A stretch of 8,454 bases of DNA from Aquificaceae bacterium (GCA_015490115.1 WFYM01000055.1:1-8454), one strand, 5' to 3'. Counted from the stretch's first letter, positions 1 through 6,716 are shown. The notes: generated by a model not told the origin, from the sequence alone. Numbers and translations are program-made.

Positions 1-2
1 GG

Positions 3-98
3 GTAATAGCGACCACCTTTCAGGACAAGGACCACCCTTGGATCCTCCAGATGCCGAATACCTTGTATCTGAAAGGTGTTTGGGTGGAGGTGATGTGA
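3..98 (+). CDS. C-terminal end of an unidentified protein (partial)
   Basis: The frame starting at base 3 stays open from the window edge to a TGA at 96-98 and gives 31 residues, including KDHPWILQMPN and ending LKGVWVEVM. The composition (aromatic, aliphatic and charged residues mixed, no stop, codons like the neighbours') looks like a real, beta-rich protein end rather than a shadow frame. The stop overlaps the next ATG at 98 (TGATG), an arrangement typical of translationally coupled operon genes and repeated here at rplN/rplX. I do not recognise the family from so short a fragment. A competing open frame from base 2 runs straight into the next gene, but its Gly/Pro-rich translation looks less natural and the ribosome binding site before 98 argues against it. 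Confidence 0.7.
   Translation, partial: VIATTFQDKDHPWILQMPNTLYLKGVWVEVM
14..78 (+). repeat. Long imperfect inverted repeat (possible RNA hairpin or pseudoknot)
   Basis: CACCTTTCAG at 14-23 is the exact reverse complement of 69-78, and ACAAGG at 25-30 is the exact reverse complement of 61-66. This gives 16 base pairs interrupted only by one unpaired base on the left and two on the right, around a 30-nt loop. In the loop, CCACCC at 32-37 is complementary to GGGTGG at 82-87, which overlaps the Shine-Dalgarno sequence (GGAGG, 86-90) of the next gene. The RNA could therefore fold as an H-type pseudoknot that hides the ribosome binding site. The element lies inside the end of the upstream coding region, so translating ribosomes would open it, which would suit translational coupling. 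The base pairing is seen; the function is inferred. Confidence 0.5.
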
Positions 99-256
99 TG
101 AAGTTGATAGCAGTCCTTCTAATCTGGGCTGGGATAGGTCTTTCCGTTCCTGCAGTCCCTTTTCCCCAAGAATTCGTTCAGCCGGACGGTCAGGAGGAGG
201 GGGTTGTGCTTTGTCGGTCGGAGGCGGTGTTTTCCTCTGGCTCTTACTGTTCCTAA
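98..256 (+). CDS. Small exported protein, probably frameshifted
   Basis: The ATG at 98 is chosen because GGAGG at 86-90 lies 7 nt upstream and the start overlaps the upstream stop. The product is 52 residues. Residues 1-19 look like a signal peptide: Lys2, a hydrophobic stretch LIAVLLIWAGIGLSV, and a plausible signal peptidase I site after Val-Pro-Ala. The next residues, VPFPQEFVQPDG, look like ordinary mature-protein sequence. After about residue 34 the translation loses character and stops at 256. The -1 frame from the five-G run at 199-203 instead encodes a Gly/Cys-transmembrane-Arg tail (separate entry), so the gene is probably a frameshifted version of a protein of about 70 residues, or the remnant of a larger secreted protein with its middle deleted. 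No family recognised. If the 52-residue form is real, it is a small secreted peptide. Confidence 0.5.
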   Translation: MKLIAVLLIWAGIGLSVPAVPFPQEFVQPDGQEEGVVLCRSEAVFSSGSYCS

Positions 257-271
257 GTCTCAGGAGACTTA
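254..271. repeat. Perfect 8-bp palindrome with 2-nt centre
   Basis: TAAGTCTC at 254-261 is followed by AG and then by its exact reverse complement GAGACTTA at 264-271. The left arm contains the TAA stop of the small gene. It could be an mRNA-end stem-loop acting with the terminator just downstream, or a dimeric protein-binding site. Nothing in the sequence decides between these. Confidence 0.5.
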
Positions 272-276
272 TGTCA

Positions 277-302
277 GCTTATAGGCTCCATAAGCGTTTT
301 TT
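277..302 (+). terminator. Rho-independent terminator
   Basis: GCTTAT (277-282), a 7-nt loop and ATAAGC (290-295) form a 6-bp stem, followed after one G by six consecutive T (297-302). This is the standard layout of an intrinsic terminator, though the stem is short and AT-rich. It would end the transcript of the upstream pair of genes and separate it from the soeABC operon. Confidence 0.6.
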
Positions 303-384
303 ATGAAACCTTAAGAAAAAATATTATCAGTGTGAGAAGGGCGGAGCTATTCTTTAGTTAAAAGAGCCTCTCGGAGGACGTCCC
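303..384 (+). promoter_or_regulatory. Leader and presumed promoter of the soeABC operon
   Basis: This 82-nt gap separates the terminator from soeA and must hold the operon's promoter if the terminator works. A -10-like TATTAT lies at 322-327 in an A-rich stretch, without a convincing -35; a second weak candidate, TATTCT, is at 348-353. The Shine-Dalgarno GGAGG (373-377) lies 7 nt before the ATG at 385. It sits in a tiny hairpin (CCTC 367-370 with GAGG 374-377) and is partly within a GGACGTCC palindrome (376-383), which could dampen translation or bind a regulator. No confident operator was found. Confidence 0.3.
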
Positions 385-3225
385 ATGGAGATAGGGGGAA
401 GCTTTTACGAAAAGAAGTATTACAGCACCTGCTACATGTGTGCCTGCAGGTGCGGTATAGAGGTCTACGTGAGGAACAACAAGGTCACTTACATAAAGGG
501 GAACGAGGACCACCCCCTGAACAAGGGGGTCCTCTGTGCGAAAGGTTCCTCCGGGATAATGAAGGAGTATTCCCCCGCGAGGCTCAGGAAACCCCTCCTC
601 AGGACGGGACCGAGGGGTTCGGGTCAGTTCAAGGAGATAGAGTGGGATGAAGCCATAGACATAGCGGTCAAGTGGATAAAGGAAGCCCTCGAGAAGGGAC
701 CCCACAGGGTAGCCTTCTTCACGGGAAGGGACCAGATGCAGGCTATAAACGGGTGGTTCGCGGGACAGATGGGAACCATAAACTGGGCGGCTCACGGGGG
801 CTTTTGCTCAGTTAACGTGGCAGCCGCCGGACTCCTCTCCACCGGATACTCCTTCTGGGAGTTCGGAGATCCAGATTTTGAACACACCAAATACTTCATG
901 ATGATAGGTGTTGCGGAGGACCACTCCTCCAACCCCTTCAAGCTGGGGATACAGGAGATGAAGAGGAGGGGAGGGAAGTTCGTGGTTGTGAACCCGGTGA
1001 GGTGGGCTTATGGAGCCATAGCGGACGAGTGGATACCCATAAAGCCGGGGACCGACGGAGCCTTCATAATGGGTCTCATGCACGTCCTCTTCAAATACAA
1101 CCTCGTCGACTGGAGGTTCCTGAGGGAGCAGACGAACGCCCCTTGGCTCGTGATACAGGCTCCCGGAACACCGAAGGACGGACTCTTTTACAGGAACGAG
1201 GAAGGAAAGCCGATGGTCTTCGACAAAAGGTCGAAGTCCTTCAAACCGGCTGACAGGATAGTTCCCGACGATCTCGACCCCGCCTTCATAGGTGAGTTCG
1301 AGACCCCGGAGGGCTACAAGGTAAGACCCGCCTTCGACATATTCGCTGAGAGGCTGATCAAGGACTACTCCCCCGAGAAGGTGGAGAAGATAACGGGAAT
1401 ACCCGCAAGCACCATAGAGAGGGTAGCCAAGGAGATAGGGGTGACAGCTCTATATGACCCCCTTGAGCTTCCCATAGAGTGGACCGACGTCTGGGGAAGG
1501 AAGCACAAGACTATGAAAGGAAGACCCGTCTCCTTCCACATAATGAGGGGCATAGCCTCCCACTCAAACGGCTTCCAGACGGCGAGGGCAGTCTTTCTGC
1601 TCAAGATGATGCTCGGGTGTGCCGACGCACCGGGAGGTCACCTCGCAAAACCTCCTTACCCCAAACACATAGATACTCTCCCGAAGCCGAAGAAGATAAA
1701 GTCCCTCGACGAACTCGAATACGGCAAGTTCTACGGACCGCACCTCGGCTTTCCCCAGAACCCGGACGATCTGCTCGTCGACAAGGAAGGAAGACCGCTG
1801 AGGATAGACAGGGCTTACAGCTGGGAGTTTCCGATAGCCGCTCACGGTTGCATACAGAACGTGATCCCATCAGCTTACAAAAAAGACCCTTACGAGATAG
1901 ACGTCCTGATCATTTACATGGCAAACATGGCTTGGAACTCCTCCCAGAACATACCCTACATACTCGAAGCCCTGACAGCTACCGACGCGAGCGGGAACTA
2001 CGTCATACCGAAGATAATAACGATAGACGCCTTCTACAGCGAGCAGGTGGCATACTCGGACCTCGTTCTTCCCGACGCAACTTACCTTGAGCAGTATTTT
2101 GCCCTTTCCCTACTCGACAGACCGCCCTCCGTCGCTTCTGGACCCGTCGACGCCTTAAGGATACCCGTAGTGGACCCGAAAAAGGAAGGTTACGACGTAA
2201 GGGGCTGGGGAGATGTGATGGTAGAGATAGGGACAAAGCTAAAGCTCCCCGGCTTCGTGAACGAGGATGGCTCTCCGAAATACAAAGACTTCAAAGACTT
2301 CCTCATAAACTGGGAGATAAAGCCCGGAGTGGGAGCCTTGGCGGGCTGGAGGGGTAAGAACGGCGACAAGCACTTCGTGGGAGAACCAAACCCCAAACAG
2401 ATCGAGATGTATATAAAGAACAAGGGCTTCTTCTACTACAGGCTTCCCGAACACATGAGGTATTACAGGCACATAAACAAGGACTACCTCGAGTGGGCAA
2501 AGAGCGTAGGCTTCGTCACAAAGACGGAACCCATAATAATGAACTTCTACCTCGAATCCCTCCAGACCTTCAGGCTCGCGGGTCAGGGACTCTGGGAAGG
2601 TGAGAACCAACCGCCGAACGATCCGGTCCTGAGAGAGAGGCTCGTAAAATACTTCGACCCCCTCCCCTTCTGGTATCCCCCCTTCGAAGAGGAGGTGAGC
2701 GGGGACGAGTATCCATTCTACGCCTTCACCCAAAGACCCCAGTGGATGTACCACTCTTGGGACTCGCAGAACGCATGGCTGAGACAAATATCCTCGAGGA
2801 ACTACCTCTACATGAACCCCAAAACCGCCGAGAAGCTCGGCATAAAGCACTTAGACTGGGTATGGGTCGAATCGAGGGTGGGTAAGGTGAAGTGTCAGGT
2901 GTTTTTAACGGAGACAACGGAACCTAACTCCGTCTGGACTTGGAACGCGATAGGGAAGATGGCTGGAGCTTGGGGACTAAAGCCCGAGGCTGAAGAAGCC
3001 CACGAAGGCTTCCTCCTCAACCACGTCGTCCCCCACTCGATAAAGATAAACGGAAAGGAGGTCTACTACGGAGACCCGATAACTGGGCATCTCGCTTGGT
3101 TCGACACGAAGGTGAAGGTCTACAAGGCTGAGGACCAAGAGCCGAAGACTTACCCGGAGTTCAAGGTCGAGCCTCTCCCCTACATAAAGGAGAGGTGGAC
3201 GGAGGTCTTAAGGTATAAACCTTAA
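385..3225 (+). CDS. soeA: SoeA-type sulfite dehydrogenase, molybdopterin catalytic subunit
   Basis: Large subunit of a complex-iron-sulfur molybdoenzyme (DMSO reductase superfamily), 946 residues. It would oxidise sulfite to sulfate on the cytoplasmic side and pass electrons to the small subunit. A [4Fe-4S] motif is formed by Cys16, Cys19, Cys23 and Cys51, with Lys53 just after, as in electron-relaying members. Cys141, in HGGFCSVN, is the expected Mo ligand. Residues about 60-600 form the bis-MGD-binding core, and about 775-920 the C-terminal cofactor-binding domain, with the SoeA-like stretch MYHSWDSQNAWLRQI near 788. The N-terminus (MEIGGSFYEKK) has no twin-arginine signal, unlike periplasmic polysulfide, thiosulfate or tetrathionate reductases, so the enzyme should be cytoplasmic. 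The start is supported by GGAGG at 373-377. The soeB start follows after 13 nt. Alternative: an SreA/PsrA-like sulfur reductase; the DmsC-type anchor downstream favours Soe. Confidence 0.82.
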   Translation: MEIGGSFYEKKYYSTCYMCACRCGIEVYVRNNKVTYIKGNEDHPLNKGVLCAKGSSGIMKEYSPARLRKPLLRTGPRGSGQFKEIEWDEAIDIAVKWIKEALEKGPHRVAFFTGRDQMQAINGWFAGQMGTINWAAHGGFCSVNVAAAGLLSTGYSFWEFGDPDFEHTKYFMMIGVAEDHSSNPFKLGIQEMKRRGGKFVVVNPVRWAYGAIADEWIPIKPGTDGAFIMGLMHVLFKYNLVDWRFLREQTNAPWLVIQAPGTPKDGLFYRNEEGKPMVFDKRSKSFKPADRIVPDDLDPAFIGEFETPEGYKVRPAFDIFAERLIKDYSPEKVEKITGIPASTIERVAKEIGVTALYDPLELPIEWTDVWGRKHKTMKGRPVSFHIMRGIASHSNGFQTARAVFLLKMMLGCADAPGGHLAKPPYPKHIDTLPKPKKIKSLDELEYGKFYGPHLGFPQNPDDLLVDKEGRPLRIDRAYSWEFPIAAHGCIQNVIPSAYKKDPYEIDVLIIYMANMAWNSSQNIPYILEALTATDASGNYVIPKIITIDAFYSEQVAYSDLVLPDATYLEQYFALSLLDRPPSVASGPVDALRIPVVDPKKEGYDVRGWGDVMVEIGTKLKLPGFVNEDGSPKYKDFKDFLINWEIKPGVGALAGWRGKNGDKHFVGEPNPKQIEMYIKNKGFFYYRLPEHMRYYRHINKDYLEWAKSVGFVTKTEPIIMNFYLESLQTFRLAGQGLWEGENQPPNDPVLRERLVKYFDPLPFWYPPFEEEVSGDEYPFYAFTQRPQWMYHSWDSQNAWLRQISSRNYLYMNPKTAEKLGIKHLDWVWVESRVGKVKCQVFLTETTEPNSVWTWNAIGKMAGAWGLKPEAEEAHEGFLLNHVVPHSIKINGKEVYYGDPITGHLAWFDTKVKVYKAEDQEPKTYPEFKVEPLPYIKERWTEVLRYKP

Positions 3226-3238
3226 GGAGGTAGAAGAG

Positions 3239-3964
3239 ATGCCTCAATACGCCCTTGTCATAGATCTCAACACCTGCGTGGGTTGCCACGCCTGTGCAAC
3301 CAACTGCAAGGAGTGGAACACGCAAGCAGCCTTCGGACCCCTCTCCGATTTCGACCCATACGGGAAGGAGCCTACGGGTGTCTGGTATAACAGGATATTC
3401 ACCTACGAGACGGGGGAGTTCCCGGACGTTCAGGTCTTCCATCTTCCTAAGTCCTGCCTACACTGTCAGGACGCCCCCTGCGTCCCGGTCTGTCCCACCG
3501 GAGCGAGTTACAAGAGGGAGCAGGACGGTATAGTTTTGGTCAACTACGACGACTGTATAGGATGCAAGCTCTGCGCTTGGAGCTGTCCTTACGGTTGCAG
3601 GGAATACGACGAAGCTGACAAGGTAATGAAGAAATGCACCCTCTGTATAGACAGGATATACGACGAGACCCTCCCGCCCGAACAGAGGAAGCCCGCATGT
3701 GTCCTAACCTGCCCCGCCAAGGCGAGGTTCTTCGGTGATATAGAGGATCCGAACAGCGAAGTCTACAAGGCGATAAAGGAGAGGAACGGCTTCGTCCTCT
3801 TCCCGGACATGGGAACGAACCCGGCGAACCACTACCTGCCGAGGACGGAGACGAAGGTAAACCTCGAGGAGTTCGAAAAGCACCTCTTGAGACCCGACAA
3901 CCCCCTCTTCCTCGAAGTTGTGAAGAGACACCACGTCTCCCATAAAGCGGAGGAGGTGAGCTGA
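3239..3964 (+). CDS. soeB: SoeB-type iron-sulfur electron-transfer subunit
   Basis: A 241-residue ferredoxin-like subunit that would carry electrons from the molybdenum subunit to the membrane anchor. Sixteen cysteines form the four expected [4Fe-4S] motifs: Cys13/16/19/23, Cys73/76/81/85, Cys106/109/112/116 and Cys133/136/154/158, the usual DmsB/PsrB/SoeB order. No motif Cys is replaced, as the Trp in the fourth-cluster-type position of some relatives would be. An extra Cys120 lies just beyond the third motif. There is no signal peptide, consistent with a cytoplasmic AB pair. The start has a very strong site, AAGGAGG at 3224-3230, overlapping the soeA stop. The soeC start codon directly abuts this gene's stop (TGAATG). 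The C-terminal third (about 175-241) lacks cysteines and is rich in charged residues, a likely contact surface. Confidence 0.85.
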   Translation: MPQYALVIDLNTCVGCHACATNCKEWNTQAAFGPLSDFDPYGKEPTGVWYNRIFTYETGEFPDVQVFHLPKSCLHCQDAPCVPVCPTGASYKREQDGIVLVNYDDCIGCKLCAWSCPYGCREYDEADKVMKKCTLCIDRIYDETLPPEQRKPACVLTCPAKARFFGDIEDPNSEVYKAIKERNGFVLFPDMGTNPANHYLPRTETKVNLEEFEKHLLRPDNPLFLEVVKRHHVSHKAEEVS

Positions 3965-4978
3965 ATGCACCCCCCTATCTCTCTCATATTCTTCTTCCTG
4001 ACCGCAGGGACCTCTATAGGCTCCTTTATACTCATGTATTTTCTTGAGCTTCTCTCCCTCCTCGGGAGGGGCGGAGGTCTCCCCGACGAGGTTATCTACA
4101 AACTCGTGGTCTTTCAGATAGTCCTCATAGGTCTCGGAGCCTTCGGAGCCTCCTTCCATTTAGGACACAAGCTGAGAGCTTGGAAAGCTGTAAAGAGGTT
4201 CAGGACCTCTTGGCTCTCGAGGGAGGCTGTCTTTAGCGCCCTCTACGGCTTCGGTCTCATACTATACCTCTTAGCTAAGGTCCTCGGTCTCGGTCCCGTT
4301 CTCGAACACCTCTTTGGCGTCTCTACCTTCATCCTCGGGATCCTCAGCGGTTTCTCCACTGCGATGATATACGCCTCAAACAGGTTCGTCCTCGAGTGGA
4401 GCACATCCATAACCGTCATCTACTACCTGCTCATGTATCTCATGCTCGGCTCCTCCCTTATGGCATACGCTTCGCACCTTTATAAGCTACCATACCTCGG
4501 AACCTTCCTGTTCCTCACCTTCTTATTTGTCGCCCTCGGACTGGGCTTTAGGATAGCCTTCAACGTGAGGCAGTTCTACATAAAGCGTCCTACCCTAAAC
4601 GAAGCCCTCAACCTCCCCCACAACAGACCCATAAGGGTCTTGGACACGGGGTCGACCACCGACAACTTCTGCACTACCGAGTTCTACTATAAGAAGGGTA
4701 AGGAGATGCTCTCTACCGTCCTTCCCGTCGCATACTTCCTCACCTTCGTGGTCCCCCTCTTTCTCGTCGTATACTCTTGGCTCACGGGAGTTGTGAACTA
4801 CTGGACCCTCGGTATAACCTTCCTTTCCCTTCTTTTCGGGAGCGCCCTCGAGAGGTGGTGCTTCTTCGTAGAGGGGAACCACGTCCAGAACCTCTTTTAC
4901 GGTCTCTACCCGGAAGAGGGCTACAGGCTGAGAAAAGGCTACATGGAGAGGAAGGAGACGAGGATATCCCTTTACTGA
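3965..4978 (+). CDS. soeC: SoeC-type (DmsC family) quinone-reactive membrane anchor
   Basis: A 337-residue integral membrane subunit that would hold the SoeAB pair at the inner face of the cytoplasmic membrane and pass electrons to quinone. About eight hydrophobic segments are visible, near residues 5-31, 42-63, 90-107, 113-135, 143-166, 172-195, 250-275 and 277-298. DmsC-family features are His65-Leu-Gly, Arg71-Ala-Trp, SWLSRE at 82-87 and an ERW near 296-298 in the last helix. A soluble loop of about 50 residues lies between helices 6 and 7. This pattern separates it from NrfD/PsrC-type anchors and supports the Soe assignment. AGGAGGTGAG (3951-3960), inside the end of soeB, is its ribosome binding site, and the start abuts the soeB stop. 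Its last 7 bp overlap the end of lysS on the other strand. Confidence 0.82.
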   Translation: MHPPISLIFFFLTAGTSIGSFILMYFLELLSLLGRGGGLPDEVIYKLVVFQIVLIGLGAFGASFHLGHKLRAWKAVKRFRTSWLSREAVFSALYGFGLILYLLAKVLGLGPVLEHLFGVSTFILGILSGFSTAMIYASNRFVLEWSTSITVIYYLLMYLMLGSSLMAYASHLYKLPYLGTFLFLTFLFVALGLGFRIAFNVRQFYIKRPTLNEALNLPHNRPIRVLDTGSTTDNFCTTEFYYKKGKEMLSTVLPVAYFLTFVVPLFLVVYSWLTGVVNYWTLGITFLSLLFGSALERWCFFVEGNHVQNLFYGLYPEEGYRLRKGYMERKETRISLY

Positions 4979-6678
4979 TCCTTTGGTCTCAGGTGAGGGA
5001 AGAGTATAACGTCCCTTATGGTGTCGGTGCCTGCCAAGATCATAACGAGTCTGTCTATACCTATACCCTCACCGCCCGTCGGCGGCATACCGTATTCGAG
5101 GGCTTTTACGAAGTCCTCGTCCATCTCCATGGCTTCTTCGTCACCCTTTTCTTTTTCCCTAAGTTGCTGGAGGAACCTCTCCCTCTGCTCCAAGGGGTCG
5201 TTGAGTTCCGTGTAAGCGTTCGCTATCTCATACCCGGCGACTACAAGCTCGAACCTCTCCACGAGGTCCCGATCTTCCCTGTGGGTCTTGGCGAGGGGGG
5301 AAAGGACCTTTGGAAAGTCCAAAACGAAGGTGGGCTGGAAGAGTTCCTCTTGAGCTACCTTTTCAAAGACCTTATCTATCAGCCTCGGGTGGGTTAGCCT
5401 GTCCCAGCCATCTATCCCAAGGTCTTTTGCCAAGGACCTCAAGCCCTCCTCGTCCCTCAGGAAGAAGTCTTTGTCCTTTCCAGTTTTCTCTTTGAGAAGG
5501 TCGAAGTATCTCACCTTTCTGAAGGGTGGAGAAAAATCTATCTCCCTTCCCATATAACTGACCTTCAAGGTTCCGAGGACATTCCTGAGGAGGTGGACGA
5601 TAAGCCTCTCTGTGAACTCCATAAGGTCCTTATAGTCCCAGTAAGCTGCGTAGAACTCGACCATGGTGAACTCGGGGTTGTGGGTCCTGTCCACGCCTTC
5701 GTTCCTGAAGTTCTTTCCTATCTCGAAGACCCTCGGAAAACCGCCGACTATGAGCCTCTTAAGATACAGTTCGGGGGCTATCCTGAGGTATAGGTTCATC
5801 TCCAAATAGTTGTGGTATGTGACGAAAGGTCTTGCGTTAGCACCGCTCGCAACAGGCTGAAGTATCGGAGTCTCAACCTCTATGAACCCGTTTTCTTCCA
5901 AAAACCTCCTCAGCTCGCTGATTATCCTGCTCCTCAGCAGGAAAACCCTTCTCGACTCGGGGTTAGCTATGAGGTCGAGATATCTTTGCCTGTACCTTAC
6001 CTCAACGTCCCTTACCCCGTGCCACTTCTCGGGAAGGGGATGGAGGCACTTGGCGAGTATAGAAAAATCTTCCACCTCCACCGTTAGCTCCCCCGTCCTC
6101 GTCCTGAAGAGCCTCCCCCTCACACCTACTATGTCACCGACGTCGACGAACTCTGTAAAGAGCTTGAACTTTTTCTCCCCTACGAGGTCCTTTCTCAGGT
6201 ATATCTGTATCCTCCCCGTTAGGTCCTGTATGTGGGCGAAGACAGCCCCTCCCATCGGTCTCAGTGTAACCACCCTGCCACCGAGGGAGACCTCACCTTC
6301 GGGTTCGAGGTCGTATCTCGACTTTAGCTCCTTTATCGGGACAGTCTCACCCTCCGAGAGAACGGCGGAGGTAAGACCCAGCTTCCCCTCTATCCTCGAC
6401 ACCTCACCTTCGAAGGTGTAGACTTCACCCTGCCTTATCCCCTCCTCCTTCGTGAGGACGAGGATCTCAACCTCCTCCTCGGATACCCTGAGGAGATAAC
6501 CCCCCTCCACCTTCGAGACCCTCTTTACCTTCCCTTTTACCCTTACCCTCTCACCCTTCGGGTCCTTTTCGAACTTCCTCCTCACATCACCTATGGTCGA
6601 TGTTACCTCGAACCTGTGGGGGTAAGGATCTACGCCGAGGCGTCTTAGCTCCTCAACTTTCTTTAGCCTCTCCTCCAT
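4972..6678 (-). CDS. lysS: Lysyl-tRNA synthetase, class II, with an N-terminal insert
   Basis: Charges tRNA-Lys with lysine in the cytoplasm. The 568 residues exceed the roughly 500 usual for bacterial class II LysRS. Residues 1-37 are the usual N-terminal helix and YPHRFE stretch. About 42-111 are extra and look like an OB-type beta-barrel. The normal anticodon-binding OB domain follows at about 115-210 (HIQDLTGRIQIYLRKD at 149-164). The catalytic domain shows motif 1 (GFIEVETPILQPVASGANA, 264-282), motif 2 (RVFEIGKNFRNEG, 316-328, with Arg325, then NPEFTMVEFY) and motif 3 (GIGIDRLVM from 538, with Arg543, ending IRDVILFPHLRP). The start CAT at 6676-6678 has no Shine-Dalgarno sequence, and its predicted mRNA is nearly leaderless. 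It is convergent with soeC and divergent from rplN, so it is probably transcribed alone. Confidence 0.95.
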   Translation of the reverse strand: MEERLKKVEELRRLGVDPYPHRFEVTSTIGDVRRKFEKDPKGERVRVKGKVKRVSKVEGGYLLRVSEEEVEILVLTKEEGIRQGEVYTFEGEVSRIEGKLGLTSAVLSEGETVPIKELKSRYDLEPEGEVSLGGRVVTLRPMGGAVFAHIQDLTGRIQIYLRKDLVGEKKFKLFTEFVDVGDIVGVRGRLFRTRTGELTVEVEDFSILAKCLHPLPEKWHGVRDVEVRYRQRYLDLIANPESRRVFLLRSRIISELRRFLEENGFIEVETPILQPVASGANARPFVTYHNYLEMNLYLRIAPELYLKRLIVGGFPRVFEIGKNFRNEGVDRTHNPEFTMVEFYAAYWDYKDLMEFTERLIVHLLRNVLGTLKVSYMGREIDFSPPFRKVRYFDLLKEKTGKDKDFFLRDEEGLRSLAKDLGIDGWDRLTHPRLIDKVFEKVAQEELFQPTFVLDFPKVLSPLAKTHREDRDLVERFELVVAGYEIANAYTELNDPLEQRERFLQQLREKEKGDEEAMEMDEDFVKALEYGMPPTGGEGIGIDRLVMILAGTDTIRDVILFPHLRPKDQ

Positions 6679-6687
6679 GGGAAAAGA

Positions 6688-6716
6688 ATTATATCAGCTT
6701 GTTGATTTAGGAAAAA
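6688..6716 (-). promoter_or_regulatory. Promoter of lysS
   Basis: On the minus strand a perfect -10 box, TATAAT, is read from 6693 to 6688. Seventeen bases upstream (6716-6711) the -35 position reads TTTTTC, a poor match to TTGACA. Transcription would start near 6681, only a few bases before the lysS start codon at 6678, so the message would be nearly leaderless. This agrees with the lack of a Shine-Dalgarno sequence. The -10 box is seen; the start site is inferred from normal spacing. Confidence 0.5.

Larger units (their letters stand above)
199..306 (+). pseudogene. Out-of-frame C-terminal tail resembling a CTERM sorting signal
   Basis: Relative to the gene at 98, the -1 frame reads GGCALSVGGG from 199 (GGGGC if read from 193), then about 11 hydrophobic residues VFLWLLLFLSL, then Arg-Arg, and ends at TGA 304-306. 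A Gly-rich Cys motif, a short membrane segment and terminal Arg residues are the three parts of bacterial C-terminal sorting/anchoring signals of the MYXO-CTERM, GlyGly-CTERM and JDVT-CTERM kinds. One extra G in the run at 199-203 would join signal peptide and tail in one frame. Against this reading, about 12 residues follow the Arg pair, more than usual, and the terminator hairpin falls inside that stretch. The frame and its composition are seen; the assignment as a sorting tail is by resemblance only. Confidence 0.4.

Noticed and set aside
38..97. A longer in-frame start (TTG at 38, or open from base 2) for the small gene at 98.
   Set aside because: No ribosome binding site precedes 38, the signal peptide begins at Met 98, and the region is better explained by the upstream gene's frame ending at 98.
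351..365. Small AT-rich hairpin (TCTTT / AAAGA) in the soeA leader as an attenuator or riboswitch.
   Set aside because: The stem is 5 bp and mostly A-T; at thermophile growth temperature it would not be stable, and no known riboswitch consensus was recognised.
2239..2850. Long antisense open frames in soeA (for example 2239-2850 minus and 1479-2090 plus in another frame).
   Set aside because: They are shadows of the strongly biased codons of soeA, with no ribosome binding site and low-complexity, Arg- or Val-rich translations.
4955..4990. Nested short complementary arms (GAGAC with GTCTC, GGAT with ATCC) at the soeC/lysS junction as a bidirectional terminator.
   Set aside because: The arms are only 4-5 bp, the loops are uneven and no T-run follows on either strand.
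4777..5397. A 206-residue plus-strand open frame across the soeC end and antisense to lysS.
   Set aside because: It overlaps two well-supported genes out of frame, has no ribosome binding site and resembles no protein I know.
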